Positions 8,169 through 17,974 of a stretch of 64,000 nt of DNA are shown here, piece after piece. The DNA is from JANQPD01 sp963715655 (GTDB taxonomy: Bacteria > Bacteroidota > Bacteroidia > Flavobacteriales > Schleiferiaceae), in NCBI GenBank assembly GCA_963715655.1, contig OY970262.1, forward strand, positions 2,604,001-2,668,000, in the 5' to 3' direction. Within the stretch, counting starts at the first letter, position 1, and every line of letters begins with the position of its first letter. The position numbers and the translations under genes are program-made. The notes under the pieces were generated by a model, which had not been told where the DNA came from, did no database searches, and worked only from the letters and a program-made list of their open reading frames with translations.

Positions 8169-9368
8169 TTAGTATAAAAACCCAAAAAGCCAAAGGGGAA
8201 TTGTATTTCCAAAGCCTATTTCAATATCATCTTTAAGTATATAGGCTTGCTCAACACCTTTTATTTGTGTGCTGGTTTTCCCTTTCCCTCCTACTTCAAA
8301 GGTGTAGGTGTTATCTACCAAAAAATCCCCGGTTTTGGGTAGCGATATTTCTATATGCTTATTTATTAGTTGGTTCAGCAAAAAAGTTTCTCTTACAGAA
8401 CCAACGTTGGGTAATTCCTTTAAGGCGTAAGCCAAATTAGTATTTTCAAGATATACTTTATCCGGCTTTTGTAATAAGGATGAACCTTTGCCGGCAGCAT
8501 GTAAAAGGTTTATTAACCGCGCTTCATCCAAATGCTTAAACCAAGCATATACAGAATCTCGGCTTACATCTAATTTCCTAGATAAGGCTGCAATATTTGG
8601 TTTAAACGGGGCTGAGTCTGCCAATAGTCCAAGTAGTCTTTTCACTTTATAAGCGGTGCTAGGCGTGTACAATTTTATATAAGCCAAATCAGAATCTAAA
8701 ACCGTATTTATTACTTGCGATAGGATAAGGCCCACTTCACTTTGAGGAATTTCTTGAATTATAGGTAAATAACCACTTTTAAGATAATGCTTAAAATGTG
8801 GTAAAGGGTGAAATTTGTCTAAAACAAGTTGAGCGTACTTCCTGTGATTACTTAGTACATCTGTAAAAGTAAAAATTGGAAAATCCTCTTTTGTGGCAAA
8901 CCATAAATACTCTCGGAAAGATAACCCTGGTAAGTTATACGTTATTACCCTTCTACTTAAATCAGCCTCTCCTCGGTATATTTCTAACGCTGATGAGGAT
9001 GAAAAAACCACTTTCATACTTGGAAAGCCGTCAAAAATATTCTTTAGTTCTCGCGACCAATTAGGATACTTATGTACTTCATCAATGTATAAATACTTAC
9101 CGCCATTTTTGTAAAATTCATCCACGGTTTCAAAAAGCGTATGGTTATAAAACCAATGAAAGTCTGCAGTTACGTAGAGTGCTTCCTCATTTTCAGCACC
9201 ATGTGCTTTTAGTAAATGTTGTAACAATAAAGTTGTTTTGCCCGCACCCCTAGGCCCTTTAATAGCAAGCATACGCTGCTCCCAATTTACCTGCTGATAA
9301 AATTGGCGTACGTAATTCAACTGCACATGTTTCAATATACTGTCGTGATAAGAACGCAAAGCTTCCAT
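8169..9368 (-). CDS. DUF4143-type AAA+ ATPase
   Basis: 399 residues. Walker A is GPRGAGKTT at residues 38-46 and Walker B is YLYIDEVHKY near 95. It has the AAA_14 layout, with a winged-helix segment (LDVSRDSVYAWFKHLDEARLI) and a C-terminal DUF4143 domain of restriction-nuclease-like fold. Such genes are abundant, sporadically distributed and usually stand alone; their role is unknown. It is a single gene with its own likely promoter at 9390-9418 and faces away from the next plus-strand genes. Confidence 0.85.
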   Translation of the reverse strand: MEALRSYHDSILKHVQLNYVRQFYQQVNWEQRMLAIKGPRGAGKTTLLLQHLLKAHGAENEEALYVTADFHWFYNHTLFETVDEFYKNGGKYLYIDEVHKYPNWSRELKNIFDGFPSMKVVFSSSSALEIYRGEADLSRRVITYNLPGLSFREYLWFATKEDFPIFTFTDVLSNHRKYAQLVLDKFHPLPHFKHYLKSGYLPIIQEIPQSEVGLILSQVINTVLDSDLAYIKLYTPSTAYKVKRLLGLLADSAPFKPNIAALSRKLDVSRDSVYAWFKHLDEARLINLLHAAGKGSSLLQKPDKVYLENTNLAYALKELPNVGSVRETFLLNQLINKHIEISLPKTGDFLVDNTYTFEVGGKGKTSTQIKGVEQAYILKDDIEIGFGNTIPLWLFGFLY

Positions 9369-9389
9369 TAAAATGTCTTTTTAAAACGA

Positions 9390-9418
9390 CAAAAGTACTA
9401 TAATTTTGTTTAGTACAA
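9390..9418 (-). promoter_or_regulatory. Bacteroidota-type promoter for the DUF4143 ATPase
   Basis: On the minus strand TACTTTTG (9390-9397) matches the TAnnTTTG -7 element. ATTG (complement of 9416-9419) lies 18 bases upstream as the -33 element. It sits about 20 bases before the ATG at 9368. Confidence 0.55.
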
Positions 9419-9591
9419 TAGACGTTAATAAAAGCATATCATTTTCAATGAGACCCTTTTATTGTTAATACAATGAAATTTAGGTTAGTTATAGGTTGTA
9501 AATCACAATCTTCTCTTTACAGTGCTAACAAGATTGAGAGCGAGTTAAGTCTTGCTAAATGGCTTTCATAGTCTTGAAACAAGGTTGAGTA

Positions 9592-11178
9592 TCAGTAAAC
9601 CTCTACCTGCTTACTGAATGAACGATACTCGGAAAGAACGCGTATAACATAAATTCCTTTTGGCAAATTGCCAACGATTAATCGCGCTTTACCGTCCTTT
9701 ACAGGTGCTGAGCTTAAAGCTGCTCCACGCATATCATAAAGCATCGCCTCCCCTTCCAAAATATCTGTAGACAAAACATTAAAGAAAGAGCTACTCGGAT
9801 TTGGATAAACCTGAAAACCGTTTCCTTCATCAACTAAATCTTCTTTTAAATGTATATCCCCTCCGCAAGTACTTTCTAGGCATCCAATACTATCTGTTTT
9901 AAACATCCATCCATGAAAACCAAACCTACCAGTACCAGTAGTATCATCTTTAAACGTATAACCAGCGGCCACAATACCACCATCCAACGTATGTTTAATA
10001 TCAATTAACCAGCTGTCGTTAGCTTTATTCGTTTGTCCTTCAATAGAATTATAATGTCTGTACCATTTAAATTTTAAATTTTCGTCTACACAGATTATGT
10101 AACTGTAATAACCATCTATTGGTATGGAACTTAAACTCTTCAAATTCAAAAAATAACCGACACCGTAAAAATTACCATCTTTAAAGAAAGAGTTTGTTGA
10201 TGTTAAGCTAATGGTGGGAATAGAAATTGAGCTAACGGATTTAATATTTCCGCTTTTATCATCAACTTTTGCAAAGATGGGAGAAGCACGTACTTCAGGT
10301 ATTAGGACACCTTGATAATTTTCATGTATAGTATCAACATACTCGGAATAATACAGTATAAACGTACTATCATTTACATATCCCACACTGCCGTACCCTT
10401 CGCTGCCGTTGTGTTTTCCACAACGCTTTTCCCAAAGCACATTGCCTTGTATATCGGTACGAATTAGCTTCACATCATTATTAGGACCACTGGTTAAAAT
10501 TTCGTGCCTGTTGCTTATTAAATAACCACTTGCATTGGGGCATTCATACACAAATATTCCATATTGACTGTATTGAGGCACATTAGTATCATAGCGCTTT
10601 TCCCATTCTTTGTTACCTAGGCTATCTGTTTTTACTAAAAACGTTTCATAGCGATTACTGGCGGGTAAATAAGCAAAACCAGTGCATACAAAGCCTTTGT
10701 CTGATACTTCGGTAATCTGATATAAACCTCTTCTATTTGTATCCTCAAAGACGTTATTATGCCACTTAACATTTAAATTATTATCAAGCTTCAATAATCC
10801 GTTAACCTTTATTCCTGAAGGCTTGTAATAGTAAAAAGAACAAATTAATCCAGAGTCTGAAGTTGAAGTTAAAGAAACGTGATTGCTAATGCCTAAATGA
10901 ACAGAATCCAATCGAAAACTAAAAGTATCTATTACCAGCCCACCCGCGTCTATCTTGATTAGTTTAATGTAATTCCATAAAGCATCAGACATTTCACTAT
11001 ATGTGAAGAAAGTGTGACCTAAAGGCTGAACACTTCTGCTTACTACCACTTCTCCGTAAAGCTTGTTAAATCCTTTAGCTTGTGCAATTATGGGGTTAGT
11101 ATATGGTAACAAAAGAGTTACTAAAAGCAACCCTTTTGTTAGATTATTTGAAATTCTATTAATGGAGAAATTAATCAA
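9592..11178 (-). CDS. T9SS-exported protein with C-terminal sorting domain
   Basis: 528 residues. A signal peptide (hydrophobic LLLVTLLLPYTNPIIAQA) is followed by repeated strands of the type V.TDS.GN..WEKRYD, about 7-8 times. These suggest a beta-propeller-like fold of the kind common in secreted Bacteroidota proteins. The last 75 residues (YPNPSSSFFNV...LPKGIYVIRV) are a type A T9SS sorting domain, so the protein should be exported and anchored or released at the surface. Function of the propeller part is unknown. The start is TTG at 11178 and there is no ATG before the signal peptide, so the exact start is uncertain. It is a single gene. Confidence 0.8.
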   Translation of the reverse strand: MINFSINRISNNLTKGLLLVTLLLPYTNPIIAQAKGFNKLYGEVVVSRSVQPLGHTFFTYSEMSDALWNYIKLIKIDAGGLVIDTFSFRLDSVHLGISNHVSLTSTSDSGLICSFYYYKPSGIKVNGLLKLDNNLNVKWHNNVFEDTNRRGLYQITEVSDKGFVCTGFAYLPASNRYETFLVKTDSLGNKEWEKRYDTNVPQYSQYGIFVYECPNASGYLISNRHEILTSGPNNDVKLIRTDIQGNVLWEKRCGKHNGSEGYGSVGYVNDSTFILYYSEYVDTIHENYQGVLIPEVRASPIFAKVDDKSGNIKSVSSISIPTISLTSTNSFFKDGNFYGVGYFLNLKSLSSIPIDGYYSYIICVDENLKFKWYRHYNSIEGQTNKANDSWLIDIKHTLDGGIVAAGYTFKDDTTGTGRFGFHGWMFKTDSIGCLESTCGGDIHLKEDLVDEGNGFQVYPNPSSSFFNVLSTDILEGEAMLYDMRGAALSSAPVKDGKARLIVGNLPKGIYVIRVLSEYRSFSKQVEVY

Positions 11179-11397
11179 TGATTATTTCTTGCGTTTCGCT
11201 AATTAGTACTATTGTAAACACTCGATGCTAAAGAAGATTTCGGATAAACACTTCAGCAATTTCTGCATACAATGGTTTACCGCAGGCCCAAGCACATCAA
11301 ACAATATAGCCTAACCTTCAAAAATAACCATTGGCACATTATTGAAGAGAGCTTTGCGGCATTGAGATAAACGGTTAAAGTCTGAATTAAGTATTAC

Positions 11398-12153
11398 TTA
11401 CTTCCCGCCATTCGCTCTCAAATCCGCTTTACATTGCGCATCTAAATCAGGTAAACTACCCATTAAATTACCCATAGCCGTTACAGAGTTTAGCGAAAAA
11501 TACATCAAACAACTTTCTACATCGCAGTGTCCGGCATGACCATTATCAGTATCTTCATGGTTATCAACCATAGGTGAACCAATGTTTACCAAGCCTAGTA
11601 AATGTCCCAATTCATGCTCATAAATGGCACTTGTAACACGCTCTTCACTTGGACGTCCTAAGCCTCCACTATTGTCTTTTATAGTTTTTCCGAAGCATAC
11701 AATGCTCGTGTTTTTATAAGCAATACCCAATGTTTTTACCGTGTCGTCATTTTCAACATAATCGCCACCCGCCATAAAAATATACATAGCCAAAGTACTT
11801 TCACTATTAAATTTTGTGCGGTATTGATCTTCTATACCTCTTATTTCATCTAAAGTATAACCCGCTTTTGCTGCGTCAGGAATTTGGCTTGCAACCACCT
11901 CTACCCCATTGGGCTTGTTGCAATATTTTAAGATAAATGCTTCTAAATTATCTAAAGCTCCTGCGGGTGGCGCAAAACCCGCTGGATATTGCACCTCTAG
12001 AACTACTTTGTTAAACGTTGCGGCTGTTAAAAAATCTTTGGCACTACCTCCGGTATTTAGGTTATTTCCGGGTATTCCATTGTCTTCGTCATCGTCTTTA
12101 CAGCCAACAAACAAAAAACTAATGGCCAAAAATGCGTACAGTAACTTTTTCAT
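11398..12153 (-). CDS. Surface lipoprotein metalloprotease
   Basis: 251 residues. The signal peptide ends in a lipobox (LFVGC). The Cys is followed by KDDDED, an acidic stretch like the lipoprotein export signal that places lipoproteins on the cell surface in Bacteroidota. The zinc motif HELGHLLGLVN occupies residues 180-190. It fits HExxHxxGxxN, so the third metzincin ligand is Asn rather than His; HEDTDNGHAGHC downstream offers other histidines. SCLMY near residue 218 resembles the Met-turn. The likely role is a zinc-dependent peptidase; substrate unknown. The gene lies alone between a T9SS protein and valS on the same strand. Confidence 0.75.
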   Translation of the reverse strand: MKKLLYAFLAISFLFVGCKDDDEDNGIPGNNLNTGGSAKDFLTAATFNKVVLEVQYPAGFAPPAGALDNLEAFILKYCNKPNGVEVVASQIPDAAKAGYTLDEIRGIEDQYRTKFNSESTLAMYIFMAGGDYVENDDTVKTLGIAYKNTSIVCFGKTIKDNSGGLGRPSEERVTSAIYEHELGHLLGLVNIGSPMVDNHEDTDNGHAGHCDVESCLMYFSLNSVTAMGNLMGSLPDLDAQCKADLRANGGK

Positions 12154-12207
12154 ATTTAAATTTTATATAGCGTTATAACTAACCTACGTTAATAAGGTTT
12201 CATTCGG

Positions 12208-14835
12208 CTAACTTAGGCTAGCAATTTGCGTTTTCAACGCTTCAATTTTTTGTTCAGCATCCGCCATTTTCTTACGTTCAGCGGCTACTACTGCTTCAGG
12301 TGCATTATCTACAAAACGAGCATTACTAAGTTTTTTACCTACCGAATTAATAAACCCTTGCTGATACTCCAAGTCTTTATTTAACTTGGCTAGTTCCTCT
12401 TCCACATTTACATTTTCGGTAGCCGGCACAAATAGTTGGTGCGCTCCTGCCAAAAATGTAAAACCTTGCTCCTCTCCTATTTTATCCACCTTAATTTCGC
12501 TAACGTTGGCTAGCTTTTTAATCAACGCTTCAAATTGAGTGGGAATCGCTTCTTGGGTAGCCGCTACTAAATTCATTTCCTCACGCGGACTTATACCTTT
12601 GCTTGCGCGGATACTGCGTACTCCATTTACTATGGCTTGCACTTGGTCAAAATCAATAAGTATTGATTTGTCAAACGTTGCTTGCGCAGGATACGTAGCT
12701 ACACAAATGCTTTCGCCCTCTTTTCTTTCGGCTAGTTCATGCCAAATTTCTTCTGTTATAAACGGCATAAATGGATGTAACAGCAAACATACTTCTTCAA
12801 AAAACGCGAGTGTTTGTGCATATACTTCGCGTGAAATTGGTTTTTGATAAGCTGGCTTTACCGCTTCTAAATACCATGAACAGAAATCGTCCCACACAAA
12901 TTTGTATAAGGTCATTAAAGCTTCAGAAAGGCGGTAGCTATCATACGATGCTTCCAAGCTTTCCATTACCGCTTGCTTTCTATTATTCAGCCAATTAATA
13001 GCTGCTTGTGCGGCTTCATCAGCGGGAGTTTCTTCCAACTCCCACCCTTTTACCAAACGTAACGCATTCCAAATTTTATTGACAAAATTCCTACCCTGTG
13101 CGCACAAATCTTCATCAAAAGGTAAATCATTACCAGCCGGTGAAGTAAGCAACATGCCCACACGCACGCCATCGGTGCTATACTTTTGCATTAAGGTAAT
13201 TGGGTCTGGTGAATTGCCTAAACTTTTAGACATTTTACGGCCTTGTTTATCGCGCACAATACCCGTTAAATACACCTTACTAAAAGGTTTTTCATCTCTA
13301 AATTCATACCCTGCAATAATCATTCGCGCTACCCAAAAAAATAAAATTTCCGGTGCTGTTACCAAATCTTGCGTTGGGTAGTAATAGTTTATTTCTTCGT
13401 TTTCCGGATTTCTTATGCCGTCAAAAACGGAAATTGGCCACAGCCAGCTAGAAAACCACGTGTCCAAAGCATCTGCATCGCGCTCCAAATCGGCCACAGC
13501 CAAATTTGCATTACCTGTTTTTTGCTTGGCTAAATCCAGCGCTTCTTGTTCCGTTTCGGCCACCACAAAATCCTGGTCGCCCGCACCATAATACCAGGCA
13601 GGTATTTGATGCCCCCACCAAAGCTGACGCGAAATGCTCCAATCGTGTACATTTTCCATCCAATGGCGGTAGGTATTCTTAAACTTTTCAGGAATCAAAG
13701 CCACTTCATCGTTCATAACTGCATCAAGGGCAGGTTTTGATAAGTCTTTCATACTCAAATACCACTGCTTGCTCAAGCGCGGTTCTATTACCGCACCCGT
13801 CCGCTCACTTGTGCCAATGGACGTTTTATATTCTTCCACTTTTAACATCAAGCCAGCTGCTTCTATGTCTTTTGAAATTTGCTTACGCACCACAAAACGA
13901 TCTTTACCGACATATATTCCAGCATGTTCATTTAGCGTTCCATCTTCATTTAGCGAATCAATTATTTCCAACTTATGGCGGTCGCCAATGGCTTTGTCAT
14001 TAACGTCATGCGCTGGTGTAATTTTTAAACAGCCCGTTCCAAACTCTAAATCAACATATTCATCTGCTATAATGGGCACCAAACGATTAACCACCGGCAC
14101 TTGTACTTTCTTGCCTAGCAAATGCTTATAGCGTTCATCATTTGGATTTACGCAAACTGCCACATCACCAAAAATAGTTTCCGGACGTGTAGTTGCTACG
14201 TTTAAATATCCGCTGCCATCTTCAAACGCGTACTTTAAATAATACAGTTTTGCGTTTACCTCCTTGTGGTTTACTTCTTCGTCAGAAACGGTGGTTTTCG
14301 CCTCTGGATCCCAGTTAACCATTCGGTAGCCTCGGTATATTTTGCCTTTATTATATAAATCTACAAACACCTTTTGTACGGACTCACTACGTACTTCATC
14401 CATAGTAAATGCCTCTCTGCTCCAATCGCAAGAAGCACCTAATTTTTTTAGCTGTTGCAGTATAATTCCACCGTGCTTTTCCGTCCAAGCCCAAGCGTGG
14501 GTTAGAAATTCCTCACGGGTCAAATCAAATTTATTGATGCCTTCTTCCTTCAATTTAGCTACCACTTTTGCTTCGGTAGCAATAGATGCATGGTCTGTAC
14601 CGGGCACCCAACAGGCGTTATATCCGCGCATACGCGCCCTTCTAATTAGTACATCTTGCAACGTATTATTAAGCATATGGCCCATGTGCAGTACACCAGT
14701 AACGTTTGGCGGAGGAATTACAATGGTATAGGGCTCACGCTCATCGGGTTTACTTTCAAAAAATTTTTGCTCTAACCAGTAGGCGTACCATTTATCCTCT
14801 GCCGTTAAATAATCAAAACTTGCGGAAATACTCAT
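12208..14835 (-). CDS. valS: Valyl-tRNA synthetase
   Basis: 875 residues. Charges tRNA-Val in the cytoplasm and edits mischarged Thr. The class I signatures are PPPNVTGVLHMGHML near residue 45 (HIGH) and KMSKS at 534-538. The large CP1 editing insert lies between them, followed by the anticodon-binding domain and the C-terminal coiled coil (LAKLNKDLEYQQGF...) characteristic of ValRS. Length is normal. It diverges from the DUF1573 gene across a 155-base promoter region. Confidence 0.97.
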   Translation of the reverse strand: MSISASFDYLTAEDKWYAYWLEQKFFESKPDEREPYTIVIPPPNVTGVLHMGHMLNNTLQDVLIRRARMRGYNACWVPGTDHASIATEAKVVAKLKEEGINKFDLTREEFLTHAWAWTEKHGGIILQQLKKLGASCDWSREAFTMDEVRSESVQKVFVDLYNKGKIYRGYRMVNWDPEAKTTVSDEEVNHKEVNAKLYYLKYAFEDGSGYLNVATTRPETIFGDVAVCVNPNDERYKHLLGKKVQVPVVNRLVPIIADEYVDLEFGTGCLKITPAHDVNDKAIGDRHKLEIIDSLNEDGTLNEHAGIYVGKDRFVVRKQISKDIEAAGLMLKVEEYKTSIGTSERTGAVIEPRLSKQWYLSMKDLSKPALDAVMNDEVALIPEKFKNTYRHWMENVHDWSISRQLWWGHQIPAWYYGAGDQDFVVAETEQEALDLAKQKTGNANLAVADLERDADALDTWFSSWLWPISVFDGIRNPENEEINYYYPTQDLVTAPEILFFWVARMIIAGYEFRDEKPFSKVYLTGIVRDKQGRKMSKSLGNSPDPITLMQKYSTDGVRVGMLLTSPAGNDLPFDEDLCAQGRNFVNKIWNALRLVKGWELEETPADEAAQAAINWLNNRKQAVMESLEASYDSYRLSEALMTLYKFVWDDFCSWYLEAVKPAYQKPISREVYAQTLAFFEEVCLLLHPFMPFITEEIWHELAERKEGESICVATYPAQATFDKSILIDFDQVQAIVNGVRSIRASKGISPREEMNLVAATQEAIPTQFEALIKKLANVSEIKVDKIGEEQGFTFLAGAHQLFVPATENVNVEEELAKLNKDLEYQQGFINSVGKKLSNARFVDNAPEAVVAAERKKMADAEQKIEALKTQIASLS

Positions 14836-14962
14836 TCTATAAGGGCTTAAAGTGCTAAATTACAAGCCGCCAAAGGTAGTAAACCGCATAACTTTACGTT
14901 GAGAATTTATGGCACATTTTTCGCTTTCTAAGTTGAAGTTTTTAATTATGGCGATAATCGCT

Positions 14963-14970
14963 TAAATTTG
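14963..14970 (+). promoter_or_regulatory. Candidate -7 element for DUF1573 gene
   Basis: TAAATTTG fits the Bacteroidota TAnnTTTG -7 consensus, 20 bases before the ATG at 14991. No clear TTTG is seen at the right distance upstream, only a T-rich run, so this is a partial match. Confidence 0.35.
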
Positions 14971-14990
14971 CACACCTTTAAAAAATACAA

Positions 14991-15449
14991 ATGATGAAAA
15001 AGTTATTAATGAGTTTAGGTTTAGTTGCTTTTGGAGCACTAACGGTAAGCGCACAAGCTACTAAGGAAGAAAATCCAAATTCTGCTGAAATCAACTTTAC
15101 AGAAGAGACGATAGACTACGGTACTATTGAAAAAGGAGCGGATGGAACACGTGTATTTGTGTTTACAAACACCGGAAAGGAGCCTTTAATCATTACAAAT
15201 GCGAAAGGTTCTTGCGGATGTACGGTTCCTACAAAACCTAATGACCCAATTGCTCCCGGACAAAAAGGAGAAATCAAGGTAAAGTATGATACACAGCGCG
15301 TTGGACCATTTACCAAAACGGTAACAATTAATTCTAATGCTAAAACTGCCGTTAAAGTTTTACGTATTAAAGGAGTAGTTGAGGCACCGGCACCAGTAAA
15401 AACTTCTCCTGAAAAAGAAGAAGTTACTTCAGTTATGATGAAGAAATAG
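14991..15449 (+). CDS. Secreted DUF1573 protein
   Basis: 152 residues. The signal peptide (KLLMSLGLVAFGALTVSAQA) is followed by one DUF1573 domain with an immunoglobulin-like beta fold (residues about 33-128), including the family hallmark GSCGCTVPTKP. The last 20 residues are a charged tail. Family function is unsettled; it is common and often multicopy in Bacteroidota. A second family member lies at 61230-61724. The start codon is the first of two adjacent ATGs. A strong terminator follows at 15478, so it is probably monocistronic. Confidence 0.88.
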   Translation: MMKKLLMSLGLVAFGALTVSAQATKEENPNSAEINFTEETIDYGTIEKGADGTRVFVFTNTGKEPLIITNAKGSCGCTVPTKPNDPIAPGQKGEIKVKYDTQRVGPFTKTVTINSNAKTAVKVLRIKGVVEAPAPVKTSPEKEEVTSVMMKK

Positions 15450-15477
15450 GCAAAACGCCTTTTACCCTATACATTTG

Positions 15478-15509
15478 CAGTCCCGCTTTTTGCGGGACTG
15501 TTTTTTTTT
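15478..15509 (+). terminator. Intrinsic terminator after DUF1573 gene
   Basis: A perfect stem CAGTCCCGC / GCGGGACTG with a TTTTT loop, followed by nine T. It lies 28 bases after the stop and separates this gene from the aminotransferase. Confidence 0.9.
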
Positions 15510-15524
15510 GCCAAAATATTATTT

Positions 15525-16727
15525 ATGCCAGCAATTTCATTAAAAGGGCAAACCATGCCCGAATCACCGATTAGAAAGCTAGGACCGTTTGCAGAAGCGG
15601 CTAAGTTTCAAGGAAAAAAGGTGTTTCATCTAAATATTGGTCAGCCCGATATTAAAACGCCACCAAAAGCAATAGAAGCAGTGCGTAATGCAAATCTTGA
15701 AATTTTAGAGTACAGCCCGAGCGATGGTTTTGTATCCTATAAAAAGAAATTGGCTAATTACTACGCTTCGCATAATATTAATATTACAGCCGATGATTTA
15801 ATTGTTACCACCGGTGGTTCAGAAGCAATTCTTTTTACGCTTAATTCCATTACCGATCCGGGTGATGAGATTATTATTCCAGAACCGTTTTATGCCAATT
15901 ACAACGGCTTTGGTATAAGTTCTGGCGTTACGGTGGTACCGGTAACTTCTCGTATTGAAGATGAATTTGCTTTACCACCTATTGAAGATTTTGAAACGTT
16001 AATTACTCCGAATACAAAAGCAATAATGATTTGTAATCCGGGTAACCCAACCGGCTATTTATACACGCTAGAAGAACTTGAAAAGCTGCGTGACATTTGC
16101 TTGCGCTATGATTTATTTTTAATTGCTGACGAAGTGTATAGAGAGTTTGCCTATGATGGTGCCAAACATTATTCTATAATGGGATTGGAAGGTATGGAGG
16201 AAAATGCTATTGTAATTGACTCTGTTTCTAAGCGTTACAGCATGTGTGGTGCAAGAATTGGCTGTATGATTACTAGAAATAATGCCTTAATTGCCACGGC
16301 TCAAAAATTTGCACAGGCAAGGTTAAGTCCGCCTACAATGGCGCAAATTGCTGCTGAAGCAGCGCTTGATACCGATGCTAATTACTACGATGAAGTAAAA
16401 GAAGAATACCGTGAGCGTAGAGATATTTTGGTGGATGGACTAAACTCTATTGAAGGTGTTTATTGCCCAAAACCAAGAGGTTCTTTTTACGCCATAGCGC
16501 AACTGCCGGTTGATAATGCGGAGCGTTTTGCGCAATGGTTATTATCTGCTTTTGAAGTAGATAAAAAAACGGTGATGGTGGCTCCTGCCGAAGGGTTTTA
16601 TGCCACTACCGGTATGGGGTTAAATCAAATCCGTTTGGCTTACGTATTGGAAAAAGACAAACTTAAGGAGGCCGTGGAACTATTGCGCCAAGCTCTATTG
16701 GTATATCCAGGAAGCCATAATAGTTAA
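15525..16727 (+). CDS. Class I/II PLP-dependent aminotransferase
   Basis: 400 residues, fold type I. The N-terminal MPESPIRKLGPFAEAAK...VFHLNIGQPDI is typical of the aspartate-aminotransferase-like subgroup of Bacteroidota. The PLP lysine is in DSVSKRYSMCGARIG (K236). NPGNPTG, which contacts the cofactor and substrate, lies near residue 170. It probably transfers amino groups between an amino acid (Asp or aromatic/branched) and 2-oxoglutarate; substrate not determinable. It ends one base before the murB start, implying co-transcription. Confidence 0.9.
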   Translation: MPAISLKGQTMPESPIRKLGPFAEAAKFQGKKVFHLNIGQPDIKTPPKAIEAVRNANLEILEYSPSDGFVSYKKKLANYYASHNINITADDLIVTTGGSEAILFTLNSITDPGDEIIIPEPFYANYNGFGISSGVTVVPVTSRIEDEFALPPIEDFETLITPNTKAIMICNPGNPTGYLYTLEELEKLRDICLRYDLFLIADEVYREFAYDGAKHYSIMGLEGMEENAIVIDSVSKRYSMCGARIGCMITRNNALIATAQKFAQARLSPPTMAQIAAEAALDTDANYYDEVKEEYRERRDILVDGLNSIEGVYCPKPRGSFYAIAQLPVDNAERFAQWLLSAFEVDKKTVMVAPAEGFYATTGMGLNQIRLAYVLEKDKLKEAVELLRQALLVYPGSHNS

Positions 16728-17744
16728 ATGAATTTTAAGGAACACGTTTCATTAAAACCGTATAACACCTTTGGCATTAATGCTGAGGCTAAACTTTTTT
16801 TTGAAGCAAAAAGCTTAAGCGATCTCAAAGCTTTATTAAATACTTCAACGTACAAACAGAACAAGGTACTTTGGCTAGGCGGTGGTAGTAATATGCTTAT
16901 CACTCAAAATTTTGATGGCTTGGTGGTGTTGCTAAATCTGAAAGGAAAAGAGCATCATATTGTTGATGATAAAGAGGTGGAACTATCGGTAATGGCCGGT
17001 GAAAATTGGCATCAACTGGTGCTACACACATTAGAAAATAATTGGGGCGGTTTAGAAAATTTATCGCTTATACCCGGCAATACAGGCACTGCACCCATTC
17101 AAAATATTGGTGCGTATGGGGTGGAACTAAAAGACAGTTTTTATGCGCTTAATGCACTAGAATTGGCTACCGGAGAAATAAAGCATTTTACCAAAGCACA
17201 ATGCAATTTTGGCTACCGCGATAGTTATTTTAAAACCGAAGGAAAAGGAAAATATGTGATTACAGAAGTGTGCTTTAGGCTTAGCATAAAAAACCACCAA
17301 TTACGTACCGAATATGGCGCCATTACCAATGCTTTGCAAGAAATGCATTTGGAACCTACTATTCAAAATATATCTAAAGCGGTAATTAGCATACGCCAAA
17401 GTAAGTTACCTGACCCTGCTAAAATTGGTAACAGTGGTAGTTTTTTTAAAAACCCGGTGGTAACAAAAAAACAAGCAGAAGATTTAAATAAAAAGTTTCC
17501 TGAATTGGCGTATTATCCTGTTGGAGAAAATGAAACAAAGCTTGCGGCAGGCTGGTTAATAGAAAAAGCGGGTTTAAAAGGCTTTAGAAAAGGTGATGCC
17601 GGTGTGCATGAAAAACAAGCATTGGTTTTGGTAAATTATGATAGCGCCACCGGAGAAGAAATTTTAGCCTTAGCGGAGCACGTAAAAAGCGTGGTATTTG
17701 ATAAATTTGCAGTGCGCTTAGAAGCGGAAGTTAATTTGATTTAA
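16728..17744 (+). CDS. murB: UDP-N-acetylenolpyruvoylglucosamine reductase
   Basis: 338 residues. A flavoenzyme that reduces UDP-GlcNAc-enolpyruvate to UDP-MurNAc, the second step of peptidoglycan precursor synthesis. The sequence begins LKPYNTFGINA, has the FAD-binding WLGGGSNMLI and NLSLIPGNTGTAPIQNIGAYG, and carries GNSGSFFKNPVV with the catalytic serine region. Length suits the type I (E. coli-like) form. It begins directly after the aminotransferase stop and is followed after 11 bases by a small membrane protein. Confidence 0.97.
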   Translation: MNFKEHVSLKPYNTFGINAEAKLFFEAKSLSDLKALLNTSTYKQNKVLWLGGGSNMLITQNFDGLVVLLNLKGKEHHIVDDKEVELSVMAGENWHQLVLHTLENNWGGLENLSLIPGNTGTAPIQNIGAYGVELKDSFYALNALELATGEIKHFTKAQCNFGYRDSYFKTEGKGKYVITEVCFRLSIKNHQLRTEYGAITNALQEMHLEPTIQNISKAVISIRQSKLPDPAKIGNSGSFFKNPVVTKKQAEDLNKKFPELAYYPVGENETKLAAGWLIEKAGLKGFRKGDAGVHEKQALVLVNYDSATGEEILALAEHVKSVVFDKFAVRLEAEVNLI

Positions 17745-17755
17745 AAGAAAGGAGT

Positions 17756-17974
17756 ATGCAGTTGTTTTTAATTTCGTTGGTATTAATAGGTTTAGCGTTT
17801 GCCGGAATTGCCATAAAAATTTGGGCGAAAAAAGACGGAGAGTTTAGTGGCACTTGTGCCAGTAATAGTCCCTTTTTAAACGAGGAAGGTGAGTCTTGTA
17901 GTTTTTGTGGTGCTTCACCGGAAGAAAAATGCAAAAACCCTGAAGAAGCCAAAAAATTAAATACGGCTTCTTAA
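17756..17974 (+). CDS. Small Cys-containing membrane protein
   Basis: 72 residues. One N-terminal membrane helix (LFLISLVLIGLAFAGIAIKIW) is followed by a short basic stretch and a soluble tail with five cysteines (GTCA, ESCSFCGA, EKCKN). The CxxC in that tail could bind a metal or form a disulphide. Proteins like this are widespread and uncharacterised in Flavobacteriales. It is the third gene after the aminotransferase and murB. Its stop overlaps the convergent DUF6438 gene by 4 bases. Confidence 0.75.
   Translation: MQLFLISLVLIGLAFAGIAIKIWAKKDGEFSGTCASNSPFLNEEGESCSFCGASPEEKCKNPEEAKKLNTAS

Noticed and set aside
13079..14731. Several plus-strand open frames of 64-129 codons inside valS
   Set aside because: valS is full length with all signatures on the minus strand; the others are antisense frames.
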